From assembly GCF_016861975.1 (NCBI RefSeq), contig NZ_BOMB01000044.1, positions 34,688-98,687 on the forward strand: 64,000 nucleotides of DNA. The letters are read 5' to 3'. A program made the position numbers and the translations under genes. This stretch comes from Actinocatenispora rupis (lineage in GTDB: Bacteria > Actinomycetota > Actinomycetes > Mycobacteriales > Micromonosporaceae). Below, piece by piece: positions 34,271-41,370 of this stretch (position 1 is the first letter of the stretch; each line of letters begins with the position of its first letter). The notes under the pieces are model-generated. The model was not told the origin of the DNA. It worked only from the letters and a program-made list of their open reading frames with translations, and did not search any database.

Positions 34271-35110
34271 ATGACCTCCGACTCCTTCGAGATCCACCCG
34301 CAGGCGGTGAGCGACACCGTCGGCAACGTCCGTTCGCTGCTGTCCCGGGCCGGCGACGTGATCAGCGAGCTGTCCTCCGCGGTACTCGACGGCGCCGCGT
34401 TCGCCGGGGTCGGCAGCGACGTCGCCGCGGCGAACGCGAACCTGCAGAGCAGCCAGGTCAGCTCCCTGCACCAGCTCCGGCAACTGCTGGAACGGGTCAA
34501 CCAGGCCATCCACGCCAGCAACCAGGGGTACCAGCAGACCGACCAGGCCGTGGCCACCGGGTACGGGGACGACCCCGTGCAGACCGCGCAGGCCGCGCAG
34601 ACCGCCGCGCCCGGCACGCAGGCCGCGGACATGACCACCGACCAGCAGCTGCGCGACCAGCTCGGGATCGACGAGGGCAACCGGACCCACGTGTACACCG
34701 ACACCGCGGGGCACCCGACCGTCGGCATCGGCTTCAACCTGGACCGGGGCGACGCGCGCGCCCGGCTGGCCGCCGTCGGCGCCGACTACGCCGCGGTCCG
34801 GGCCGGCACCCAGGACCTGACGCAGGACCAGGTCAACCAGCTGTTCAGCCACGACGTGGGCACCGCGGTCACCACCGCGCGCAACTACTACGCCGGCTTC
34901 GACCAGCTCGACCCGGTGCGCCAGCGGGTACTCACCAACATGGCGTTCAACATGGGTCCGGCCACGCTCGGCCAGTTCCACCAGCTGCACACCGCGCTCA
35001 CCAACGGCGACTGGAACGCGGCGGCGACCTCGATGCAGAACTCGCACTGGGCCACCCAGGTCGGCGACCGCGCGACCCGGCTGATCGACCACATGCGCAC
35101 CGGCCGGTAG
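34271..35110 (+). CDS. WXG100/EspC-like domain fused to T4-type lysozyme
   Basis: A 279-residue two-domain protein. Residues 1-95 are a helical hairpin of the WXG100/EspC type with FAG (44-46) in place of WxG and a type VII secretion-like YxxxD motif (YQQTD, 87-91). After a Gln/Ala-rich linker (100-122), residues 125-279 are a T4-phage-type lysozyme: catalytic triad E135, D144, T150 with exactly the 9- and 6-residue spacing of E11, D20, T26 in T4 lysozyme, plus the NMAFNMG helix and RATRLIDHMRTG at the end. No signal peptide is present. Predicted role: a secreted peptidoglycan hydrolase exported by an ESX system encoded elsewhere (inference). GAGGAG precedes the ATG by 8 nt. Confidence 0.85.
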   Translation: MTSDSFEIHPQAVSDTVGNVRSLLSRAGDVISELSSAVLDGAAFAGVGSDVAAANANLQSSQVSSLHQLRQLLERVNQAIHASNQGYQQTDQAVATGYGDDPVQTAQAAQTAAPGTQAADMTTDQQLRDQLGIDEGNRTHVYTDTAGHPTVGIGFNLDRGDARARLAAVGADYAAVRAGTQDLTQDQVNQLFSHDVGTAVTTARNYYAGFDQLDPVRQRVLTNMAFNMGPATLGQFHQLHTALTNGDWNAAATSMQNSHWATQVGDRATRLIDHMRTGR

Positions 35111-35122
35111 GCGCGGTGTCGA

Positions 35123-35157
35123 CGTGGCCCGACGCGGGTACGGCGCGCCGGGCCACG
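35123..35157 (+). terminator. Hairpin terminator after the lysozyme gene
   Basis: CGTGGCCCG (35123-35131) and CGGGCCACG (35149-35157) form a perfect 9-bp stem with a 17-nt loop, starting 12 nt after the stop codon. Confidence 0.45.
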
Positions 35158-35189
35158 CCTCGTTCGCCTGGTACTGAGCCGGATCCGCC

Positions 35190-35211
35190 GCGCGGCGCGG
35201 TCCCGCCGCGC
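35190..35211 (-). terminator. Hairpin immediately after the acyl-CoA ligase gene
   Basis: GCGCGGC (35190-35196) and GCCGCGC (35205-35211) form a perfect 7-bp stem with an 8-nt loop, directly adjoining the stop codon of the leftward ligase gene. Confidence 0.4.
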
Positions 35212-37008
35212 TCAGGTACGGACCGCGCCGGTGGCCACGTCGTCGGCGTACCCGACGTAGGCGGGCACGTAGCCGTCAGCGGTGAGTACGTGCACGGGGT
35301 CGGGCACCCGGTCCGGGTCGTACCCCTCGTCGCGCAGCTTCGCCTTGTGCGCCTTGAACGTGCTGGTCTGCGCCACCTCGTCGACCACCCGGACGAACAG
35401 CGGCGCGGCGTAGCGCGGCAGCCGGTCGAGTACGTGCCGGGCGAGGCCGGGGCCGTCGAACGCGGCGCCGGGGCGCAGCCGTACCGCGGCCATCCCGGCG
35501 CGGCCGTCGGCGCCGGGCACGGCCACCCCGTACACGACGGCCTGGGCGACGTCGGGATGCTCGGCGAGCACGCCCTCGACCTCCGCGGTCGCCACGTTCT
35601 CGCCCTTCCACCGGTACGTGTCGCCGAGCCGGTCGGCGAACGCGATGTGCCGGAAGCCCTGCCGCCGCACCAGATCCCCGGTGTTGAACCACGCGTCCCC
35701 GGTACGGAACGCGCCGAGTACGAGCTTCGCGTCGGTGGCGCCCTTGTCGGTGTACCCGTCGAACGGGAAGCGCGTCGTCACCTTCGTCAGCAGCAGCCCG
35801 GACTCGCCGGTGCGTACCCGCCGGAGGCGCCCGTCCGGGCCGCGCGACGGCAGCCCGGTCGCCGGATCGTACGCCACGACGGCGAACGGCAGCGGCAGGA
35901 ACCCGGCCGTACGGTCGAGGTTGAACACGTTGATGAAGGCCATGTTGCCCTCGCTCGCCGCGTAGAACTCGGCGACGCGGCGGATGCCGAACCGGGCGGT
36001 GAACTCCGGCCAGATCTCCGGCCGCAGCCCGTTGCCGAGCGCGACGCGGACCCGGTGCCGGCGGTCGGTGTCCCGCGGCGGCTGGTTCACCAGGTACCGG
36101 CACAGCTCGCCGATGTAGATGAACGCGGTGGCGTCGGCGGCGATCACCTCGTCCCAGAACCGGGACGCGGAGAACGTCCGGCTCAGCGACAGCGTGGCGC
36201 CGGCGGCGAGCACCGCGGACAGCGACACCGTGAGCGCGTTGTTGTGGTACAGCGGCAGGCAGCAGTGCAGGGTGTCGTCCGGGGTGAGGCGGGCGCCGAC
36301 CCGGCCGAGGAAGTTCATGCCCTTGAGCCAGCGCAGGTGCGACATCGCGCTGGCCTTCGGCAATCCGGTGGTACCGGAGGTGAACACGTGGAACGCGGTG
36401 GTGCCGGCCCGCAGCCGCGCGCAGCCGGGCGGGTCGCGGTCGTCGGCGCCGGCGGCGAGCCGGTCCAGGTCGTCCATCCCGTCGGCCACCGCACCGTCCA
36501 CCGGCAGGCACACCACGTCGGTGTCGTCCGGAGTCGACGACTCCCACGTCTCGACGCACTCCGTGCCGACGACGACCACCCGGGCCCCGAGTACGCGGCG
36601 GCCGTGGTCGAGGACGGCGCCGCGCTGGTGGTGGTTGAGCAGGCCGGCGATCGCGCCGAGCTTCACCGCGGCGAGCGCCACGAGCAACGTACCGGGCCGG
36701 TTGGTCGCGAGTACGCCGACCACGTCGCCGGGGCCGACACCACGGTCGGCGAGCACCGCCGCGTACCGGTTGACGTGGGCGTTGGCCGTGCCGTACGACA
36801 GGGTGGTGCCCTCGAAGGTGAGGAACGCGCGATCGGGGTGCCGGGCGGCGATCCGTTGGAACACCAGGCCGATCGAGGCGCGGCTGTCCGCGGTGAGGGT
36901 GAGCGTGCCGACCGCGCCGCGGGTGATGGTGCCCAGGTCGCCGAGCGTCCCCGGCACCGCGCGCAGCAGGTCGAGCACGCTGAACGTGCGGGCGACCGGT
37001 CCCGTCAT
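35212..37008 (-). CDS. Long-chain fatty-acid/acyl-CoA ligase (FadD6 / FATP type)
   Basis: A 598-residue ANL-superfamily enzyme: AMP-binding P-loop FTSGTTGLPKAS, EFYAASEGN, the adenylate-binding FNTGDLVRRQGF with DRLGDTYRWKGENVAT, and the C-terminal lysine region STFKAHKAKLRDEGYDP. The last features are those of very-long-chain acyl-CoA synthetases and FATP-like proteins such as mycobacterial FadD6. It activates a fatty or other carboxylic acid with ATP and CoA. ATG 37008 is chosen over an ATG nine codons upstream because GGGAG is 5 nt before it. Divergent from a TetR gene across a palindromic operator. Confidence 0.9.
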   Translation of the reverse strand: MTGPVARTFSVLDLLRAVPGTLGDLGTITRGAVGTLTLTADSRASIGLVFQRIAARHPDRAFLTFEGTTLSYGTANAHVNRYAAVLADRGVGPGDVVGVLATNRPGTLLVALAAVKLGAIAGLLNHHQRGAVLDHGRRVLGARVVVVGTECVETWESSTPDDTDVVCLPVDGAVADGMDDLDRLAAGADDRDPPGCARLRAGTTAFHVFTSGTTGLPKASAMSHLRWLKGMNFLGRVGARLTPDDTLHCCLPLYHNNALTVSLSAVLAAGATLSLSRTFSASRFWDEVIAADATAFIYIGELCRYLVNQPPRDTDRRHRVRVALGNGLRPEIWPEFTARFGIRRVAEFYAASEGNMAFINVFNLDRTAGFLPLPFAVVAYDPATGLPSRGPDGRLRRVRTGESGLLLTKVTTRFPFDGYTDKGATDAKLVLGAFRTGDAWFNTGDLVRRQGFRHIAFADRLGDTYRWKGENVATAEVEGVLAEHPDVAQAVVYGVAVPGADGRAGMAAVRLRPGAAFDGPGLARHVLDRLPRYAAPLFVRVVDEVAQTSTFKAHKAKLRDEGYDPDRVPDPVHVLTADGYVPAYVGYADDVATGAVRT

Positions 37009-37036
37009 CGCACTCCCGTCCGGCACATTCGGCAAA

Positions 37037-37053
37037 CTAGAGAGTCTCTCTAG
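37037..37053. promoter_or_regulatory. TetR operator palindrome
   Basis: CTAGAGAGTCTCTCTAG is a 17-bp perfect palindrome with one central base between the divergent acyl-CoA ligase and TetR genes. It would block both promoters when bound. Recognition by the adjacent TetR is inferred. Confidence 0.7.
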
Positions 37054-37108
37054 AAGTATCGTCGGTACCGACGCCAGCCGTCAACGCGCGCCCGTCGGGA
37101 GTCCGAGC

Positions 37109-37720
37109 ATCAGTACCGTCGCAGCACCGCAGAGCAGGGGGCAGCGGACCATCCGCCGGCTGCTCGACGCGGCCATGCGCACGTACGAGCGGTCCGGCCC
37201 GGCCGGGTTCACGATGACCGCCGTGACGCAGGCCAGCGGCGTCAGCGTCGGCAGCCTCTACCACCACTTCGGCAGCTTCGACGGGCTCGCCGCCACGCTG
37301 TACGCGGAGTGCATGGACGACCTGCTCGCCGCCGTCGTCGCCGCGCTCGGCCGCACCCGTACCGCGCGCACCGGGATCGCCGCCGCGGTCACCGGATACC
37401 TGGACTGGGCCGGGGCGAACCGCGCGCGGGCGCACCTGATCCACGCCTCCGCGTACGCGGCGTTCCTGCCGGAGCACGCGGCCCGGATCGCCGCGGTGAA
37501 GGCGCCCCGGCTCGCCGCCGTCGACGCCTGGCTGCGGCCGTACGTGGCGGCCGGGCAGATCGTCGACCTGCCCGTACCGCTGCTGGAGATGCTCGTGATC
37601 GGGCCGGCCGCGGAGGCCACCCGACGCTGGTTGGCCGGGGCGCCCGGCGTCGACCTCGACGATGCCCGGCGCGTCCTGCCCGACCGGGTCTGGCAGTCCG
37701 TGCGCGGCCCCGCCGGCTGA
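37109..37720 (+). CDS. TetR-family regulator, start codon unclear
   Basis: About 200 residues of a FadR-like TetR protein: HTH RRLLDAAMRTYERSG, FTMTAVTQASGVSVGSLYHHF (helix-turn-helix with the YHHF signature), then a helical ligand domain. No ATG, GTG or TTG lies in frame upstream of the HTH. An ATC at 37109 sits 7 nt after CGGGAG and would give a correctly sized protein of 203 residues; ATG 37175 would remove most of helix 1. Either an unusual ATC start, a very recent point mutation, or a sequencing error is possible. Probably represses the divergent ligase gene, with fatty acyl-CoA as ligand. Confidence 0.75.
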   Translation: MSTVAAPQSRGQRTIRRLLDAAMRTYERSGPAGFTMTAVTQASGVSVGSLYHHFGSFDGLAATLYAECMDDLLAAVVAALGRTRTARTGIAAAVTGYLDWAGANRARAHLIHASAYAAFLPEHAARIAAVKAPRLAAVDAWLRPYVAAGQIVDLPVPLLEMLVIGPAAEATRRWLAGAPGVDLDDARRVLPDRVWQSVRGPAG

Positions 37721-37806
37721 CCCCGCGCCCACGCTGAGCTGCACGACCTCCCTGCCGACCCGGACCGACGGGCATGGATACTGGTCCGCCGGCGGAGGAG
37801 GTGGCG

Positions 37807-38442
37807 GTGCTCAGGTCGAGGAACGTACGGACGGCGCATCCGCGCTCGGAGGGCGGCACGCAACGGTTGCAGGCGCTGTCCGACGGCGTGTTCGCGATCG
37901 CGATGACGCTGCTGGTGCTCGACCTGTCCACCGGCGACGGGCACGGCTCGGTGGCCGCCGTCCTGCACGGCCAGGCCACCCACCTCCTCCTGTACGCGGA
38001 GAGCATGGTCGTGCTCGGCGTGCTGTGGTTCGGCCACCGCAACGGTTTCGAGTACGTGCGGCGCACCGACCACGTACACACGTGGTTGAGCCTGGCGCTG
38101 CTGGCGGTCGTCGCGCTGCTGCCGTGGACCACCCGCCTGGTCGCCGCGCACCTGCTGGATCCGTTGGCACTGACCGTCTACAACGCCAGCCTGCTGCTCG
38201 TCACCGGCCTCGACGCCGCAACCTGGTGGTACGCAACGGGTCCGGCCGCGCTGGTCGCCGACATGCCGGGCCGGATGGTACGCGTCAGCCGGCGGCTCAC
38301 CCTGCTGCCGGTCGGCACGTACCTGGTGGCGACGGGTGTGGTGTGGCTGAGCGTGTGGCCGACCCTGGCGCTCGACGTCCTGTTGCCGCTGCTGCCGATC
38401 AGCGGCCTGTCGTACCGGTTGCAGTACCGGTTCACGCGCTGA
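37807..38442 (+). CDS. TMEM175-family (DUF1211) potassium-channel-like protein
   Basis: A 211-residue six-helix membrane protein. The first helix carries LQALSDGVFAIAMTLLVLDL, the FSD-type signature of TMEM175 channels (F replaced by L before SDG), and HLLLYAESMVVLGVLWFGHRN is the typical third-helix pattern. The bacterial proteins form tetramers that conduct potassium weakly selectively. GTG 37807 has GGAGGAG 6 nt upstream; ATG 37774 in frame has no ribosome-binding site and would add 11 residues. Confidence 0.8.
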   Translation: MLRSRNVRTAHPRSEGGTQRLQALSDGVFAIAMTLLVLDLSTGDGHGSVAAVLHGQATHLLLYAESMVVLGVLWFGHRNGFEYVRRTDHVHTWLSLALLAVVALLPWTTRLVAAHLLDPLALTVYNASLLLVTGLDAATWWYATGPAALVADMPGRMVRVSRRLTLLPVGTYLVATGVVWLSVWPTLALDVLLPLLPISGLSYRLQYRFTR

Positions 38443-38511
38443 GCCATCCCGGGTCACCCGGTACGTGGGGAAACGGCGCCCGGAAACGCCGTGGTGGCCC
38501 AGAATGGGGCG

Positions 38512-39228
38512 ATGGGTGACACCAGGATCGGCGCGATGCCGGTGTACGTGGCCCGACCGGACGGCCCGGGTCCGTGGCCCGGCGTGGTCGTCGTGCACGA
38601 TCTCGTCGGGATGAGCCCCGACCTGCGGCGCCAGGCGGACTGGCTGGCCGGCGCCGGATACCTGGCAGCCGCACCGAACCTGCTGTACCGCGGGGGCCGG
38701 ATCGGCTGCCTCCGCACGTTCCTGCGCGACGTACGGACCCGGCACGGCCGGGCCTTCGACGACGTCGACACGGTACGCGAATGGCTTGCGGCGCAACGGG
38801 ACTGCACCGGTCGGATCGGGGTGATCGGGTTCTGCGTGGGCGGCGGTTTCGCCCTGCTGCTCGCGCCGGACCACGGGTTCGCCGCGGCGTCCGTCAACTA
38901 CGGCCCGGTACCGGCAGACGCGGCGAGCGTACTGTCCGGCGCCTGCCCGATCCTCGGCACGTACGGCACCCGGGACCGGGTCGTCCGGGGTTCGGCGGAA
39001 CGGCTACGGCAGGCGCTGCCGGCGGCCGGCGTCGACGGCGAGGTGCGGCTGTACCCGGGCGCCGGCCACGCGTTCCTGAACGACCACGCGCGGGCCGACG
39101 TGTCGGCGCTGACCGCGCTGTTCGGCAAGGTCAGCGCCAGCCGGTACCACGAGCGGGCGGCGCTGGCCGCGCGCGACCGCATCCTGCGCTTCTTCGCCGA
39201 CCACCTCGGCTCCGCCCCACCGCCCTGA
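38512..39228 (+). CDS. Dienelactone hydrolase family protein
   Basis: A 238-residue alpha/beta hydrolase with the dienelactone-hydrolase Cys nucleophile C108 in GFCVGGG, Asp in [10 protein letters not shown] and His in [29 protein letters not shown] is the family N-terminal block, cited here as its recognisable start VVVVHDLVG. Cytoplasmic. ATG 38512 is preferred to 38491; CAGAAT lies 7 nt before it, so the message may be leaderless. The substrate is unknown; many family members act on lactones or carboxyesters. Confidence 0.85.
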   Translation: MGDTRIGAMPVYVARPDGPGPWPGVVVVHDLVGMSPDLRRQADWLAGAGYLAAAPNLLYRGGRIGCLRTFLRDVRTRHGRAFDDVDTVREWLAAQRDCTGRIGVIGFCVGGGFALLLAPDHGFAAASVNYGPVPADAASVLSGACPILGTYGTRDRVVRGSAERLRQALPAAGVDGEVRLYPGAGHAFLNDHARADVSALTALFGKVSASRYHERAALAARDRILRFFADHLGSAPPP

Positions 39229-39301
39229 CCGCCCCGCCGCCACCGAACGGAGTCGCGTCGACACCGCTCGTACCGGAGCCTGGGTGGTGGCCGGCTGGAT
39301 G

Positions 39302-39315
39302 GGGTCCATCGGCCC
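39302..39315. promoter_or_regulatory. Candidate DosR/DevR box upstream of glycosyltransferase
   Basis: GGGTCCATCGGCCC fits GGGNC-N4-GNCCC and its right half CGGCCC equals that of the classical hspX box GGGACTTTCGGCCC. It is 58 nt upstream of the small ORF that precedes the glycosyltransferase, next to the DosRS-like genes. Chance matches are expected at this GC content. Confidence 0.35.
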
Positions 39316-39372
39316 TGGTTGGAGCACGTACCGACAGAGCACCGTGAACAGGTCCGCCACAAAGGAGTCGCC

Positions 39373-39468
39373 ATGTCCCCGTCCCGCAACGGGTACGCGT
39401 CCGCGCGCGCCCACCCGCGCGCACACCGGGTCCGGGTGTGCCGGCGCCGGGACGGTCACGATGGCTGA
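39373..39468 (+). CDS. 31-residue Arg/His-rich leader ORF
   Basis: ATG 39373 has an excellent ribosome-binding site (AAAGGAG, 5 nt spacing) and opens a 31-residue, strongly basic peptide (MSPSRNGYASARAHPRAH...) whose stop lies 8 nt inside the glycosyltransferase gene. The glycosyltransferase ATG itself has no clear Shine-Dalgarno, so its translation is probably coupled to this ORF. Whether the peptide has a function is unknown. Confidence 0.45.
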   Translation: MSPSRNGYASARAHPRAHRVRVCRRRDGHDG

Positions 39469-40756
39469 CACCGCCCTCGTCCTCCTGGTCCTGCTGCTGG
39501 CGTGGCCGGCGTACAACCTGGCGCAGGCGGGGATCGTCCGGTGGCGGCCCCGCCCGGCCGTACGCCCCTGGCGGCCGGCGCAGACGCCGGTGTTCTGGCT
39601 GGTCCTGCCCGCGCTGAACCAGGAGGCCGGGATCGCCGGGACGGTCACCGCCGCGCTCGCGCTCGACCCCGCCGTCCGGGTACTGGTGGTCGACGACGGC
39701 TCGACCGACCGGACCGCGAGGATCGTCGCCGGCATCGACGACCCGCGGCTGTTCCTGCTGCGCCGGGTCACGCCGAACGCGCGGCACGGCAAGGGCGAGG
39801 CGCTCAACGCCGCGTACCGGTACGTCTGGGACGCGGCCGTCGCGGACGGTTCCGTCGACCGGTGCGTACTCGGCGTGTTCGACGCCGACGGCCGCGGCAC
39901 ACCGGGCATGCTCGCCGAGATCGGCGCGTACCTGGGCGATCCGGACGTGGCGGCGGTCCAGTGCGCCGTACGGGTCCGCGACCGGCGCCGGTTCGCCGCG
40001 GTGCAACAGGACCTCGCGACCGGCGGCGTGGCCGACGCGGGGCAGCGGCTGCGGGACCGGCTGGGCAGCGCCGAGCTGGGCGGTGCCGGCCAGTTCGTCC
40101 GGCTGACCGCGTTGAGCGCGTTCGGGGACCGGCCGTGGTCCCGCGGCCCCGCCGAGGACCTCGACCTGAGCCTGCGGCTGCACCTCGCCGGCCGCCGCGT
40201 CCGGTACGCCGCCGACGCCGTCGTCACCCGGCAGGGCCCGGCCGACGGACGCGCGACGGCACGGTCACGTACCCGCGCGGCGCAGGGCGACCTGCAGTGC
40301 CTGCGGTACGTGCCGCGCCTGCTCACCGACCCGTCCGTACGGCCGCCGGCCCGGCTCGGGTTCGGGTGCCGCCTGCTCGCGCCGTGGGTGCGCACCCCGC
40401 TCGCGCTGGCCGTACTCGGGATGGTGGTGCTCACCGCGACCGGAATGGCGCTCGGCGTCGGGTTCGGCGGTCTGGTCGGGACGGGCGCGCCGTCGCCCCG
40501 CACGCTCGCCTGCTGGCTCGCCGTGCTGTTCGGCCCCGGCCTGCTCTGGGCCGTCACCTACCTCCTCCGGTACGCGGACGCCGCACCCGGGCGGGCGCTG
40601 CTCGCCGGGCTGGCGTACCCGGGATTCGTGGGGTTGGGGCTGGTGGCGAGCTGGCGCGCGCTCGGCCGGCATCTCGCCGGGCGTACCGGACGGGTCCGGA
40701 CCGGTCCGCTCACCGAACCGGCCGGCGGTCAGGACCTGGTGCGCCGCGCCGCGTAG
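39461..40756 (+). CDS. Membrane glycosyltransferase family 2
   Basis: A 431-residue inverting GT2: an N-terminal membrane helix (TALVLLVLLLAWPAYNLA), the nucleotide-sugar site VLVVDDGSTDRTA, the DxD motif in FDADGRG, acceptor-side RGPAEDLDLSLRLHLAGRR (ED and LxxR blocks) and three to four C-terminal membrane helices. This resembles processive polysaccharide synthases (hyaluronan/cellulose-synthase-like), although the usual QxxRW block is not obvious. Its 3' end overlaps the convergent response-regulator gene by 28 nt. Confidence 0.85.
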   Translation: MADTALVLLVLLLAWPAYNLAQAGIVRWRPRPAVRPWRPAQTPVFWLVLPALNQEAGIAGTVTAALALDPAVRVLVVDDGSTDRTARIVAGIDDPRLFLLRRVTPNARHGKGEALNAAYRYVWDAAVADGSVDRCVLGVFDADGRGTPGMLAEIGAYLGDPDVAAVQCAVRVRDRRRFAAVQQDLATGGVADAGQRLRDRLGSAELGGAGQFVRLTALSAFGDRPWSRGPAEDLDLSLRLHLAGRRVRYAADAVVTRQGPADGRATARSRTRAAQGDLQCLRYVPRLLTDPSVRPPARLGFGCRLLAPWVRTPLALAVLGMVVLTATGMALGVGFGGLVGTGAPSPRTLACWLAVLFGPGLLWAVTYLLRYADAAPGRALLAGLAYPGFVGLGLVASWRALGRHLAGRTGRVRTGPLTEPAGGQDLVRRAA

Positions 40757-41370
40757 ACGGCGGCCTCGGTGCGCCGCTCGAACCCGAGCTTGTGCAGCAT
40801 CGACGACACGTAGTTCTTCACGGTCTTCTCGGCGAGGTACATCTCGGTCGCGATCTGCCGGTTCGTGCGGCCGTCGGCGACCAGCGCCAGGACCCGCCTC
40901 TCCTGCGGACTCAGCGCCTCGTACGCCGGGTCGCGCGCCTCGCCCTCGCCGCGCAGCCGGCTGAGTACCGAGGCGGTGAGGTGCGCGTCGAGCAGCGACC
41001 CGCCCGCCGCGACGGTCCGTACCGCGGACACCACGGTGGCACCCGAGATCTGTTTCAGCAGGTACCCGGCGGCGCCGGCCATGATCGCGCCGAACAGTGC
41101 CTCGTCGTCGGAGTACGAGGTGAGCATCAGGCAGGCGGGCGGCGGTTCGATCGACGCGCGCAGGTCGCGGCAGACCGTGACGCCCTCACCGTCCGGCAGG
41201 CGTACGTCGAGGATCGCGACGTCCGGCCGTACGGCGGGGACGCGGGCCAACGCGTCCGCGGCGGTACCGGCCTCGCCGGTGACGCGGATGTCGCCCGTCG
41301 CCTCCAGCACCGTACGCAGGCCGGCGCGGACCAGTTCGTGGTCGTCGAGCAGGAACACGGAGATCGTCAC
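40729..41370 (-). CDS. DosR/DevR-like NarL-family response regulator
   Basis: A 213-residue regulator: receiver domain with the acidic pocket FLLDDHE, phospho-acceptor D55 (VAILDVRLPDG), T in LMLTSYSDD and K in YLLKQISGA; the C-terminal LuxR-type HTH (LSPQERRVLALVADGRTNRQIA, given from its conserved start LSPQERRVL) ends TVKNYVSSMLHKLGFERRTEA, which is close to mycobacterial DosR including the TVKNYVS recognition helix. GTG 41370 overlaps the kinase stop. It probably controls the dormancy-type genes at 21.6-27 kb and 43 kb (inference). Confidence 0.9.
   Translation of the reverse strand: MTISVFLLDDHELVRAGLRTVLEATGDIRVTGEAGTAADALARVPAVRPDVAILDVRLPDGEGVTVCRDLRASIEPPPACLMLTSYSDDEALFGAIMAGAAGYLLKQISGATVVSAVRTVAAGGSLLDAHLTASVLSRLRGEGEARDPAYEALSPQERRVLALVADGRTNRQIATEMYLAEKTVKNYVSSMLHKLGFERRTEAAVYAARRTRS

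Noticed and set aside
34271..35110. Prophage endolysin
   Set aside because: No holin, tail, capsid or integrase gene nearby, and the N-terminal domain is of the WXG100 type.
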